Numbered from the stretch's first letter, positions 55,599 through 64,000 are shown. The stretch is 64,000 nucleotides of DNA from Bryobacteraceae bacterium (GCA_023384675.1 JAHDVK010000014.1:62001-126000); one strand, 5' to 3'. Made by a program: numbers and translations. Notes: generated from the letters alone by a model not told the origin.

Positions 55599-56276
55599 AT
55601 GCTGCAAGTCGAAGAGATCCACAAGAGTTACCCCACGCCGGGAGGCGAGCTTGAGATCCTGCACGGGGTAACGTTTAAGCTGGACGAGGGCGAGTCGCTT
55701 GCCGTGATGGGCCCGAGCGGCTGCGGCAAATCCACTTTGCTGCAAATCCTGGGCGCGCTGGAGCCGCCTACCAGCGGCACAGTGACGCTCGACGGTGTGA
55801 ACCCTTACTCGCTGCCCGAATCCGAGCAGGCGCTGTTCCGCAACACCCGCGTGGGTTTCGTGTTTCAGGACCATAGCCTGCTGCCGCAACTGACGGTGGA
55901 GGAGAACGTGCTGACGCCGCTACTGGTGGGGCCGCGAGATCCGGAAGCGCCCGCCCGCGCGCGCCGCCTGATTGAGGAAGTGGGTCTGGTCCACCGCCTG
56001 AAGCACCGGCCGGGCGAGCTTTCGGGCGGCGAGAAGCAACGCGTGGCGATCGCGCGGGCGTTGATCCGCCAGCCGAAGCTGCTGTTATGCGACGAGCCCA
56101 CCGGCAACCTGGATCAGCAGTCGGCCGGCAACGTCGCGGACCTGCTCGACCGCTTGCAGCGGGAACGGCGCATGACGATCGTCCTGGTGACGCACAGCCA
56201 GGAACTGGCCGGGCGTTTCGGCCGGCGCGCCTCGCTCGCCGCGGGTGTGTTTGCCGAGAGCCGGAACGGGCAATGA
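55599..56276 (+). CDS. ABC transporter ATP-binding protein (LolD/MacB-type)
   Basis: A 225-residue ATPase with Walker [10 protein letters not shown] (about 39-47), signature [15 protein letters not shown], Walker [13 protein letters not shown] and the H-loop VTHS. The E-P-T-G-N-L-D form and size are typical of the LolD/MacB/FtsE group that works with FtsX-type permeases. The AGGAGG upstream is about 19 bases from the ATG, farther than usual. It overlaps the permease start by four bases. Confidence 0.93.
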   Translation: MLQVEEIHKSYPTPGGELEILHGVTFKLDEGESLAVMGPSGCGKSTLLQILGALEPPTSGTVTLDGVNPYSLPESEQALFRNTRVGFVFQDHSLLPQLTVEENVLTPLLVGPRDPEAPARARRLIEEVGLVHRLKHRPGELSGGEKQRVAIARALIRQPKLLLCDEPTGNLDQQSAGNVADLLDRLQRERRMTIVLVTHSQELAGRFGRRASLAAGVFAESRNGQ

Positions 56277-59200
56277 ACGGCCTGCTCTATTTGCGCAGGT
56301 CGCTCGCCTGGTTCGCGCGCACGAATCTGGCGATCGTGGCGGGCGCGGCTGTCGCCACCGCCGTGCTATGCGGCGCGCTGCTCACTGGCCACTCGGTGCG
56401 GACGAGCCTGCACACCATCGCGGTGGGCCGCCTGGGGGCGACCGAGCAGGCGTTGATTTCGCGCAACTTCTTCCGCGCCTCGCTGGCCGCTGAGTTTGAG
56501 GATCCGTTCCGGGCCGTTCCGTTGATTGCGCTTGAGGGGGCGGCGGTCCATCAGAGCTCGAACTCGCGCGCAAACCGGGTGGCAATTGTTGGCGTGGACG
56601 ATGGCTTCTACAGTTTCCACGGCGCTCCGGCGCGCGCGCCACGCGGCCGCGGGCTGATGCTGAGCCCCGCGCTGGCGCGCGAGTTTGGCGCGACGGCCGG
56701 CGACACGGTGCTGCTGCGGCTCGAGGAGCCTTCCGACGTCCCGCGCGAGTTTCTGCAAGGGCGGCGCGATGAGGTCGCGCGCACCATCCGCTTCCAGGTG
56801 GAAGACCCCGTGGTTCCGCCAGTGCAGCCCGAGTTCTCACTGGCGCCCTCGCAGGGCGAACTGCGGGCGGTGTACGTGTCGCTCGAATTGCTTGGCCGCG
56901 AACTTAAGCAGGAAGGGCGCGCCAATACGATCCTGCTGGCGGGCGGTACGGCGCAGGAGGCCGCGCGGCGCCTGCACGAGCGATTCCAACTCGCTGACCT
57001 CGGCCTGAGCGTGCGCGAACTCGACGGGCGCGGGTATGCCCTGGAGCATCGCAGCACGTTGATTGACGACCGCACCGCGGAACGCGCGCTGAGCCTGGGA
57101 CGTTCGCTCGGGCTGCTGCAGCGGCCCCTGCTGACCTATCTGGCCAACTCGATCCGGGCCGGCCGGCGCGCGATTCCCTATTCGCTTGTGACGGGCGCCG
57201 ACGAGCGCACGCTGGCCGAGTTGAACGGGGACCGGCCGCTGGCCCAGGTCGAGGGAACGCCAGTGGTGCTCAACGAATGGGCCGCGGCGGACCTTGGCGT
57301 CCGCGTGGGCAGCGAGATCGAACTGGAGTACTTTCTGTGGGGCGGCACGGGCGAACTGGTGACCTCTTCGGCGAAGTTCACGCTGGCGGGGGTGGCGCCG
57401 CTGCGCGGCCTGGGCGCGGACCGTACGGTCGCGCCGGACTATCCCGGCATCACCGACCAGATGTCGCTGGGCAGCTGGGATCCGCCGTTTCCCGTCGATC
57501 TCAAAAGAATCCGCCCGAAAGACGAGGACTATTGGGACCGTTACCGGACAGCGCCCAAAGCCTGGATTCCGCTGGATGCCGCGCGCAAGATGTGGGCGAC
57601 GCGCTACGGTTCGCTGACTTCGATTCGTTACGCCGAGCAGCCGGCCGAACTCGCCCATGCCCTGCGGGCCGAACTCGACCCGCTCGCCGGAGGCTTCACC
57701 CTGCTGGAGGCGCGCCGCCAGGCGGAGGAAAGCGCCCTCGGAGCCACCGATTTTGGCGAATATTTCCTCTATTTCAGCTTCTTTGTGATGATTTCGGCAC
57801 TGTTTTTGATGGGCCTGTTCTTCCGGTTGAGCGTCGAGCAGCGCCAGCGGGAAGTGGGCTTGCTGCACGCGCTGGGCTTCAGCCAGCGGCAGGTGCGCGG
57901 GCTGCTGGCCCAGGAAGGCTTCGTGCTGGCAGCGGCGGGCACGGCGCTCGGCATCCCGCTGGGGCTGGCCTACGCCGCGCTGGTGCTGCACGGGTTACGG
58001 ACGTGGTGGATCGGCGCGACCCGCACAACGCAGCTGGAGTTGGCGGTGGAGCCAAAGCTGCTCGGGCTGGGCGCAGCGGCGGGTCTGGGCATCGCTGTGC
58101 TCGCCGTGTGGTGGACGCTCCGCGGCTGGCGGGATCTGACGCCGCGCGGCCTGATGGCCGGCCCGGGGCGGGGCAGGCGCATCAGCGTGTGGGCGCCGGT
58201 GCTGTCGCTGGCGTGTGCCCTGGCGGTGCTCATCCCCGCGGCCGTGGGCGCAGTGCCGGCGGCGCTGGGCTTTTTCCTGGGCGGGGTGCTTCTGTTGACT
58301 TCGTTTGTGACCGGCGCGGCCTTGGTTTTGAGGCGCCCGTTCGTAAGCATTCCTCCTGAATCCGGCTGGAAACCGATGGCGGCTCTGGCGGCGCGCAATG
58401 CGGGCTGGCGGCCGGGGCGCAGCGTGCTGGCGTTGACGCTGATCGCCGCGGCCACGTTCCTGCTGGTTTCGCTGGAAGCGTTCCGGCATGGGGAGGAGCG
58501 TGATCCCAGCCGCCGCGATTCCGGCGCGGGCGGCTATACCCTCTATGGCGAATCGCAGGCACCCTTGATCACCGATCCCAACACGGCTGCAGGCCGCGAG
58601 GCGCTGAATCTCGATCCGCTGCCCGAGATGCGCTGGGCTCTGTTCCGATTGAAGCCGGGCGACGATGTATCCTGTCTGAACCTCTACCAGCCCAAGAATC
58701 CGCGCATTTTGGGTGCTCCGGCGGAATTCCTGCGCGAAGGGCGGTTCCGTTTCGCCGATTCACTGGGCGCCTCGCCGGAAACCGAGGCGAACCCCTGGCT
58801 CCTGTTGGAAGGGCAACAGGACCGTGGCATTGTGCCCGCCATCGCCGACGCACATTCCATGCAGTACGTCCTGCACAAAAAGCTCGGCGATGTGATCGAA
58901 ATCGAGCGTGAAGGCGCCAGCCCGGTGCGTCTGCGGCTGGTGGCGGCGCTGCGGAGCAGCGTGTTTCAGAGCGAGCTGATCATCAGCGAGAAGGATTTCC
59001 TGCGGCTGTTTCCGGGCATTGAAGGCGCGCGCGTGTTCCTGATTGAAGGCGGCGCGGAGACGGCGGAAGATCTGGAGGACGTATTGAGCGACTATGCTTT
59101 TGCCGCCGAACGCACCGAAAAGCGGCTTGCCGAGTTCCACCGCGTGGACAACACCTACATTTCCACCTTCCAGGCGCTGGGGGCGCTGGGGCTGTTGCTG

Positions 59201-59533
59201 GGCACACTCGGCCTGGCCGCGGTGCTGTTGAGAAACGCGCTTGAGCGCAGAAGGGAACTGGGCCTGTTGCGTGCGGCGGGGTTTTCCCAGGGCGAGATTG
59301 GGAGGCTGCTGCTGCTCGAGAACGCGGCGCTCCTGTGTGCCGGATTGGTTGCGGGAACCGTTTGCGCACTGTTGGCGATTGGACCAGCGCTGGTGGAGAG
59401 GGGCTCGGCGTTGCCGCTACTTTCGATCGCGTTGATTGTACTGCTAGTCCTGGCCGGGGGATTGGCCGCTTCATTGGGTGCGGTGCGTGCCGCTCTTCAC
59501 GCACCGCTCATGGAATCGTTGAGATCCGAATAG
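56273..59533 (+). CDS. duplicated FtsX-type ABC permease
   Basis: A 1086-residue permease. An N-terminal membrane segment is followed by a large periplasmic domain (about 45-490). A first FtsX block of membrane helices (about 490-615) contains EVGLLHALGFSQRQVRGLL. More membrane helices and a second periplasmic region follow, then a second FtsX block (about 960-1086) with ELGLLRAAGFSQGEIGRLL. The duplication means one chain may supply both halves of the transporter. Such permeases extract lipids or lipoproteins or drive envelope export. The ATGA overlap with the ATPase fixes the start; the open frame upstream is only the ATPase in another frame. Confidence 0.9.
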   Translation: MNGLLYLRRSLAWFARTNLAIVAGAAVATAVLCGALLTGHSVRTSLHTIAVGRLGATEQALISRNFFRASLAAEFEDPFRAVPLIALEGAAVHQSSNSRANRVAIVGVDDGFYSFHGAPARAPRGRGLMLSPALAREFGATAGDTVLLRLEEPSDVPREFLQGRRDEVARTIRFQVEDPVVPPVQPEFSLAPSQGELRAVYVSLELLGRELKQEGRANTILLAGGTAQEAARRLHERFQLADLGLSVRELDGRGYALEHRSTLIDDRTAERALSLGRSLGLLQRPLLTYLANSIRAGRRAIPYSLVTGADERTLAELNGDRPLAQVEGTPVVLNEWAAADLGVRVGSEIELEYFLWGGTGELVTSSAKFTLAGVAPLRGLGADRTVAPDYPGITDQMSLGSWDPPFPVDLKRIRPKDEDYWDRYRTAPKAWIPLDAARKMWATRYGSLTSIRYAEQPAELAHALRAELDPLAGGFTLLEARRQAEESALGATDFGEYFLYFSFFVMISALFLMGLFFRLSVEQRQREVGLLHALGFSQRQVRGLLAQEGFVLAAAGTALGIPLGLAYAALVLHGLRTWWIGATRTTQLELAVEPKLLGLGAAAGLGIAVLAVWWTLRGWRDLTPRGLMAGPGRGRRISVWAPVLSLACALAVLIPAAVGAVPAALGFFLGGVLLLTSFVTGAALVLRRPFVSIPPESGWKPMAALAARNAGWRPGRSVLALTLIAAATFLLVSLEAFRHGEERDPSRRDSGAGGYTLYGESQAPLITDPNTAAGREALNLDPLPEMRWALFRLKPGDDVSCLNLYQPKNPRILGAPAEFLREGRFRFADSLGASPETEANPWLLLEGQQDRGIVPAIADAHSMQYVLHKKLGDVIEIEREGASPVRLRLVAALRSSVFQSELIISEKDFLRLFPGIEGARVFLIEGGAETAEDLEDVLSDYAFAAERTEKRLAEFHRVDNTYISTFQALGALGLLLGTLGLAAVLLRNALERRRELGLLRAAGFSQGEIGRLLLLENAALLCAGLVAGTVCALLAIGPALVERGSALPLLSIALIVLLVLAGGLAASLGAVRAALHAPLMESLRSE

Positions 59534-59536
59534 AGG

Positions 59537-60682
59537 CTACTGCCGGCCGCCGCCGCGAGCTCCGCCGCCCACCGAGCCGCGCGCGCCGCCGGCCGCCGCG
59601 CCTGAAGAGGCGCCGGCCGCCGGACCGCCTCCGCCGCTGATCACGCCGCCGCCGCTATAGCCGCCGCCGGATGCGCCGCCGAAGCCTCCAGAGGGTCCCG
59701 TCCGGATCGAGCCCATGGACGAAGAGCCGCTGCGCTGCATGCCGCCAATACCCGCTGGAGCTTGTCCGCTCCAGCGCCCGCTGCTCGCGGTGGGGGTATT
59801 GCCCCCGCGGAATGGCGAAGGATTGCGTACACCGTAGCCGTAGTAGTTCCAAGGGTTCGCATAGAAGCGATAGGCCTGATAGGGGTTGAAGAACGCCCAG
59901 CCGAACGGGCTGAACACGTTCGCGCCCCAAGGCACGTAGGTCATGGTGCCGAAGAAGGGGTTGAAGAACCAGTTGCCAAGCATCGTGCCCGTCATGCCCG
60001 CGGTGCGTCCGGGCGCCGAACGCGCGGCCGACAGGTTCGCCATGGCGATGTATTCCGAGCGGCGCTTGGCCCACCGGTAGAGAGCATCGGTGTCGTTCGG
60101 ATCGAACCGGTTTACCGCCCAGCCGCCGGCCGATGCCACCAGTTCGCGGTTGCTCTTGACCAGATAGATTTCGTCGTTGATCGCTACCATGGCTTCGCCG
60201 CCATCGTAAACACGCACCCGCGGCGCGGGCGAAATATCGATCAGATACACGCCATTCTTCTTCACCCGCACTACCTGGTTGACCGCCCGGAAGGTCAGCT
60301 GGTTCTCATCCAGAAGTTCGGTGACTTCCACAAGCGCCGAGCCTTCGAGAAGGTCGATCGACACATTGTCGGTGTTATTGTCGAGCAGCCGAAACGAGCT
60401 GTATTCGCTGACCCGGAGGAACGAGCCCGGAGTGAGCAGCACTTCGGCGCGCCCTTCGGAGGTTTTCAGCAGGCCATCCTTGGGGATGGTGGTGAAGCCG
60501 TTCGGGTTGTGCTCCACCATCTTTCCATCGACATAGACTTCGCCGTCGGCGACGTTAATCAAGCCGGCCTTGGCCGAGATGGCCAACTGCCCATAGGTGG
60601 GCACAGCCAGCAACAGGGCGATGGCGAGCAGGAACAGCAGTGAGCGGTTGACGTTCATGCGTTTGCCTTTCCGACCCATCAT
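59537..60682 (-). CDS. secreted FecR-like protein with Gly-rich tail
   Basis: A 381-residue protein. The signal peptide is near residues 9-31. A FecR-type beta region (about 40-170) includes GFTTIPKDGLLKTSEGRAEVLLTPGSFLRVSEYSSFRLL. A linker contains WAKRRSEYIAMANL (about 203-216), and an aromatic Asn/Pro-rich stretch (FNPYQAYRFYANPW) leads into a tail (about 295-381) dominated by Gly, Ser and Ala. No sigma factor gene is adjacent, so it is not a classical FecIR sensor. AAGGAAG lies just before the first ATG. The tail could be a surface anchor or low-complexity adhesin. Confidence 0.8.
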   Translation of the reverse strand: MMGRKGKRMNVNRSLLFLLAIALLLAVPTYGQLAISAKAGLINVADGEVYVDGKMVEHNPNGFTTIPKDGLLKTSEGRAEVLLTPGSFLRVSEYSSFRLLDNNTDNVSIDLLEGSALVEVTELLDENQLTFRAVNQVVRVKKNGVYLIDISPAPRVRVYDGGEAMVAINDEIYLVKSNRELVASAGGWAVNRFDPNDTDALYRWAKRRSEYIAMANLSAARSAPGRTAGMTGTMLGNWFFNPFFGTMTYVPWGANVFSPFGWAFFNPYQAYRFYANPWNYYGYGVRNPSPFRGGNTPTASSGRWSGQAPAGIGGMQRSGSSSMGSIRTGPSGGFGGASGGGYSGGGVISGGGGPAAGASSGAAAGGARGSVGGGARGGGRQ

Positions 60683-60740
60683 GGTCTTCCTTGTTGACGC
60701 ATGTCAACCGGCCGCCGTTTCGAAAAATCAATGATTTATC

Positions 60741-63329
60741 TCACTCACCAGTCGCGATGGGCAGCAGAACGGTGTTGGACGTCCGGCCCTGAATCCGCAC
60801 CTGGACCCGCAGATTCCGGCCTTCGGAATCGGGCGACGGCGCCACTGAACCCAGCACGAACCGGAGCAGGTTGCGGCCCACCCGGTTCGGTTGCGCTCCG
60901 ACCCAGAGGTGGGGCTGCGGTTCGCCTTCGATGAGCAACTCCACGGGATGCGTGAGAGGAAGCGGCGGATGCTCCGGCGTGTAGAAACCGTCGAGCCAGT
61001 GGGGGTTCGTGCGGCCGAAGCCGGTGCCGGTGAGCAGCAGCGTCTCGCCCCGCTTGGCGGGATGCTCCACGGTGACGGGTTTACCGTCGGCGTGATAGAT
61101 CTCCGCGTAGGGCAGTTCCTGTTGGGGCTGGGTGAATAGCCCCGGCGCCACCGTGGCGACTTGGAAATCGGCCGTCACTGAGGGCTGATCCGGCTGGCGG
61201 ACGGTGAGCTTATGTTCGCCCGGAGGCACGGTGGAGGGGAGTTGGGCCACGATTTCTTCCGAGGAAACGTGCAGCAAAGGCAGCAGTTTGTCGCCCACAT
61301 GCACGGTCACGCCCAACAGCGTCTGCTTCAGCGGACTGGTGTAACCGGACTCGAAATGCGAGGCGAGGTGGCGCCCGCGGATGGCGATCAGCGAGCCTGG
61401 CGCGACTACCGCGTCGGGCGTTTCGCCGGCCGCGTTCTGCACGGCGCCCTCGGGCAGCGCGGGAACGCGGTCAAAGCGGGCGGCGATGGTAGCAGGGCGG
61501 TTCATGGTCACGTTACCCGTGGGCAGAGTGCCGGATAGCGCGCCATCCCACCGGCGGAACTTGAAGCCCGGGTTGCCCTCGACATTCACTTGGACGCGAA
61601 CACCCGCCGTGAAAAAGCCTCCCGGACCGGCGGTTGGATTGAGTGTGTACTTCGCGCCCTCCTCGGGGTCGGAGAGCAGCGTCAGCCGGTGATAGTGCTG
61701 ATACCGCGCTGTGAGGGTATCCGCATTCTGGGTGAAGGAGTAGGCCCGCTCCGGGCTCTCGGTGTCATCCCAGCCGCTGAATTCGATGCGAGTGTCCTCC
61801 GAGAAAGAGCGTTCCGGTTGGGCGGCGATTGTGATCTCCGTACCGGCGGGCCGGTCGATGACGCAAGGCGTGGTGCACTGTTCGCCGTTCACGCTGAGCG
61901 CGAGTTGCGCGGGCTCGCTGCGCAGCGTGAGCTGGCCGAGCAGTTCGTACTCCGCAATCAAACGAAGCCCCTTATCGGCCGCCTCCAGAGGCACAACAAG
62001 ATCCTGTTCCGCCGTTCCCGCGTTGGACCAGCCGACGAAGCGCCAGCGGCGGCCCTTCGAATCGGTCTGCTCCAGCGGCGCGGCGAACTTGTGGGTATGT
62101 CCGACGCCCCATTCGAAGTTGTATCCGGGCCAGTTCTCCCGGCCGTCGATCTGCAGCTTGAGATTGACGGGCGAGGTGACAAACGAGACGCGCGCCCCGC
62201 GCACGAAATGCGCGGTCAACGTGTGGGGGCGGTATTCCGAAGGTACCTGGAAGACCGTATTCTGCCCGCTTGGCTCGCCATTGCCGAGATCCCAGTGGTC
62301 GAACACCCAGATATTGCCCATCGAATCCTGTTGTGAAGGGGGGGCTGCCAGGACGTGTTCAGTGCCTGGAATCCAGTCGAGTTCACCATTGCACAGCGGG
62401 ATGTGGCGGCAAAGCCGGGCCGGGTCCACAACGGGTGTAAAGGGCGGGGGCGGGTTTCCGGGATTCGGTGAAGGCCCGAGCCACGGCGGCCAAAGCGGTG
62501 GAGTCCCGACAGGCAGGCAATCCTGATCGTGACGTTTCGTGGGCAGATAATTCCGGTCGATCACAAGCTGCAAGCCGCGGACCGGCGCGGTCTCAAAGTA
62601 GATGCGGCGGGCCTCCGAGAAGTAAGCCCGGATGGTCATAGGCCGGCTGATCACGATCGAGGAAGTGAATGGCCCGCCGGGACCCGGCGGCAACTCCCAG
62701 CGCTCAAAGGCGTAGCCGGGGTAGGCTACGGCATTGAGGTTCACGCTCGTACCTTCATTCACCCAGGCGTAGGCGCTGGTCGTCAAACAGCCGCATACGG
62801 ATGTGTCCAGAAATCCGGCAGGGCTCGGCCTTAGGCCCGAACCGCTGAAATTCTCCTGCTCGCCGTTGCATTCGCCGAGGAATTGCGGCACGGTCTCGTG
62901 ATTGATGTAGAAGAACACTCCATGCTGCTTGATGAAGTTGGCGCGGTAGAACGTGATATTGCGGCTGGCGGTGATGCGGATGACCGATGAGCCGGCCTGA
63001 TCGAGCAGTCCGGTGCTCTCCTGCCAGCCTACAAAGCGGAAGCGCGTATGGAACGTGGGGTCGTACTGGTTCGGGTCCACTGTCTGGCCGTCGGACAGAT
63101 TCTCGCGAATGTATTCATTGCGGATCTCGAGCGTGTGCTGGCTGCCCTCGGGCCAGGTGAAGAGAGCCGAAGTCTGATAGGGCTGCCCGTCCACCCAAAA
63201 GGTCGCGCCGGGGACACTGGTTTCCACGCGCAGGGCCACACTGGTGAAGTTCTGCTGAGCGTTCAGGGGAAGGGCCACGGCGGCCAGCAGGGCGATGGTG
63301 GTCAGGGCGAGTCGATGGAGTTTAGGCAT
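60741..63329 (-). CDS. secreted InlB-repeat protein with Solibacter-type C-terminal domain
   Basis: An 862-residue exported protein. After a signal peptide (about 1-24) come four or more divergent InlB-like repeats (segments such as FRFVGWQES, YAFERWELPPG, RFVGWSNAG, EFSGWDDTE, KFRRWDGAL), each followed by a RAYF/TARY-like strand. The end (about 645-862) has GAVQNAAGETPDAVVAPGSLIAIRG, LLPLLHVSSEEIVAQLP and VATVAPGLF, which match my memory of TIGR03437, a domain named from Candidatus Solibacter. The function is unknown; adhesion or cell-surface binding is likely. A start at 63350 is possible, but 63329 begins the signal peptide. Confidence 0.85.
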   Translation of the reverse strand: MPKLHRLALTTIALLAAVALPLNAQQNFTSVALRVETSVPGATFWVDGQPYQTSALFTWPEGSQHTLEIRNEYIRENLSDGQTVDPNQYDPTFHTRFRFVGWQESTGLLDQAGSSVIRITASRNITFYRANFIKQHGVFFYINHETVPQFLGECNGEQENFSGSGLRPSPAGFLDTSVCGCLTTSAYAWVNEGTSVNLNAVAYPGYAFERWELPPGPGGPFTSSIVISRPMTIRAYFSEARRIYFETAPVRGLQLVIDRNYLPTKRHDQDCLPVGTPPLWPPWLGPSPNPGNPPPPFTPVVDPARLCRHIPLCNGELDWIPGTEHVLAAPPSQQDSMGNIWVFDHWDLGNGEPSGQNTVFQVPSEYRPHTLTAHFVRGARVSFVTSPVNLKLQIDGRENWPGYNFEWGVGHTHKFAAPLEQTDSKGRRWRFVGWSNAGTAEQDLVVPLEAADKGLRLIAEYELLGQLTLRSEPAQLALSVNGEQCTTPCVIDRPAGTEITIAAQPERSFSEDTRIEFSGWDDTESPERAYSFTQNADTLTARYQHYHRLTLLSDPEEGAKYTLNPTAGPGGFFTAGVRVQVNVEGNPGFKFRRWDGALSGTLPTGNVTMNRPATIAARFDRVPALPEGAVQNAAGETPDAVVAPGSLIAIRGRHLASHFESGYTSPLKQTLLGVTVHVGDKLLPLLHVSSEEIVAQLPSTVPPGEHKLTVRQPDQPSVTADFQVATVAPGLFTQPQQELPYAEIYHADGKPVTVEHPAKRGETLLLTGTGFGRTNPHWLDGFYTPEHPPLPLTHPVELLIEGEPQPHLWVGAQPNRVGRNLLRFVLGSVAPSPDSEGRNLRVQVRIQGRTSNTVLLPIATGE

Positions 63330-63429
63330 AGACACTCTCACGTCTTCCATCTGTTCGGCTGGATGCCAGGCAGGCAGTATGGGGTAAACGCCTTAGGGCC
63401 TGGATGAGAGCGCGGGAGTACGCGAACTG

Positions 63430-63891
63430 TCAGCCGGCGGCGATTCCGCGACGGCGTGGGGCGGCAGCGCGAGGAGGTTTGCGCGCAGCCGTTCCGAGCA
63501 GGCGTTTGGCCGCACGCACAAGTTGCTGCACCTCATTGGCGCTCTTCATGATCACGACATTGGCACCAGTGCTGGCTTCGGTCAGTCCCAGCGCCTCCAC
63601 GAAGCCCGAGATCAGAATGATGGGCGTGGAAACAGAGGCGCCGCGCACCTGCTGGATCAGTTCCATGCCGGTCATGGCCGGCATCCTGAAGTCCGTCACA
63701 AGCAAGTCAAACGGGTTCCCCGCTTCGAGCGCCTCCTTGAACAGCTTAAGCGCTGTCGCGGGGCATTCGGCGCCCGTGGTTTCGTAGCCGAGTTCTTCAA
63801 GGACCGCCCGCCTTGCGGCGAGTCCGGCGCGGTTGTCATCCACCAGGAGGACGCGGGTTGAAGGGGCCTGCTGGGCTTTACGTTCAGCCAT
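63430..63891 (-). CDS. single-domain response regulator (CheY-like)
   Basis: A 153-residue receiver protein with VLLVDDN at the start, phospho-acceptor D67 (VTDFRMP), S95 (LISGF) and the conserved Lys at 116 (IMKSANE). The usual K-P after strand 5 is K-S. The C-terminus after residue 130 is basic and Arg/Ala-rich. No output domain and no kinase gene are adjacent, so its partner is unknown. Confidence 0.88.
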   Translation of the reverse strand: MAERKAQQAPSTRVLLVDDNRAGLAARRAVLEELGYETTGAECPATALKLFKEALEAGNPFDLLVTDFRMPAMTGMELIQQVRGASVSTPIILISGFVEALGLTEASTGANVVIMKSANEVQQLVRAAKRLLGTAARKPPRAAAPRRRGIAAG

Positions 63892-63973
63892 TGTGCGAAG
63901 GCTGAAGGTAGCAGAGCCTGAAACAGACTGTCAACGAATCCGTATCGCGTTCATCGCAGGCGAGATTTTTTGC

Positions 63974-64000
63974 TTGACATCCGGGCGTAGGCCGCGCTAC
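63974..64000 (+). promoter_or_regulatory. candidate promoter cut by the right window edge
   Basis: A perfect TTGACA (63974-63979) is followed 18 bases later by TAC, where the window ends. It would drive a plus-strand gene beyond the edge. Confidence 0.3.

Noticed and set aside
56087-56272. Upstream extension of the FtsX permease
   Set aside because: The region is the 3' end of the ATPase gene in another frame, and the ATGA overlap at 56273 is the normal start.
1-64000. tRNA, rRNA, CRISPR, insertion sequence or prophage features
   Set aside because: I looked for cloverleaf-like stems, regularly spaced repeats, transposase motifs and phage genes, and saw none I could support.

Overview
The window looks like a chromosomal piece of an Acidobacteriota genome, most likely from the Solibacter/Bryobacter group (Bryobacterales). 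The base composition is GC-rich. A paired PSCyt/PSD1 and DUF1501 gene set is present. An alternative complex III operon is fused to a caa3-type oxidase operon. A secreted InlB-repeat protein ends in what I recognise as the Solibacter-type C-terminal domain (TIGR03437). The taxonomic call is inference from these families; no 16S rRNA or tRNA gene was seen. I saw no phage, transposon, CRISPR array or plasmid gene, and no gene-free stretch longer than 300 bases.

Layout. 0.1-1.5 kb: a DUF937 gene and a BON-LysM gene face away from each other, followed by a PilZ-domain gene. 1.6-7.1 kb: a secreted RraA-like protein, then a two-gene operon of a PSCyt1/PSCyt2/LamG/PSD1 protein and a Tat-exported DUF1501 protein. 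7.1-9.3 kb: a two-component system whose response regulator carries an XRE-type helix-turn-helix. It diverges from 9.4-22.0 kb, a respiratory operon: actABCDEF, a small membrane protein, an SCO protein, then coxB (with a fused heme-c domain), coxA, coxC and coxD. 22.0-27.6 kb (minus strand): a DmpA/P1 peptidase, a HIT protein, HU/IHF, ribosomal protein S1, a carboxymuconolactone-decarboxylase-like protein and a LarA-family racemase. 27.6-34.3 kb (plus): a possible 36-residue membrane protein, an N-acyl-D-amino-acid deacylase, a methyltransferase, an unknown secreted protein, an AI-2E family permease, a TIM-barrel isomerase and a small membrane-anchored protein. 34.3-38.2 kb (minus): an HD-GYP/GAF/GGDEF protein and a beta-propeller protein. 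38.3-50.2 kb: a PHP phosphatase/phosphoesterase, a fatty-acid desaturase, a flippase, a large lipoprotein, PadR, a metallopeptidase, an alpha/beta hydrolase, a PLC-like lipoprotein and a Gfo/Idh/MocA oxidoreductase. 50.2-59.5 kb: a small membrane protein and a TylF-type methyltransferase on the minus strand, then a plus-strand operon of a LuxE/PaaK-like acyl-activating enzyme, an aldehyde-dehydrogenase-fold reductase, a glycosyltransferase and a LolD/FtsX-type ABC transporter. 59.5-63.9 kb (minus): a FecR-like secreted protein, the InlB-repeat/TIGR03437 protein and a single-domain response regulator.

How the genes work together. The clearest unit is the respiratory operon. ACIII oxidises quinol and passes electrons through its own cytochromes to the heme-c domain on CoxB and then to oxygen, and the SCO protein assembles the CuA site. 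The adjacent sensor/regulator pair, with a promoter and an inverted repeat in the divergent gap, is a plausible dedicated controller (inference). The most interesting undescribed candidate is the 51.7-59.5 kb operon. It combines carboxylate activation, reduction to an aldehyde, glycosyl transfer and envelope export, and may build a modified lipid or glycolipid (inference). Many other genes encode secreted or lipid-anchored proteins, which fits a soil heterotroph that degrades polymers and remodels its envelope.
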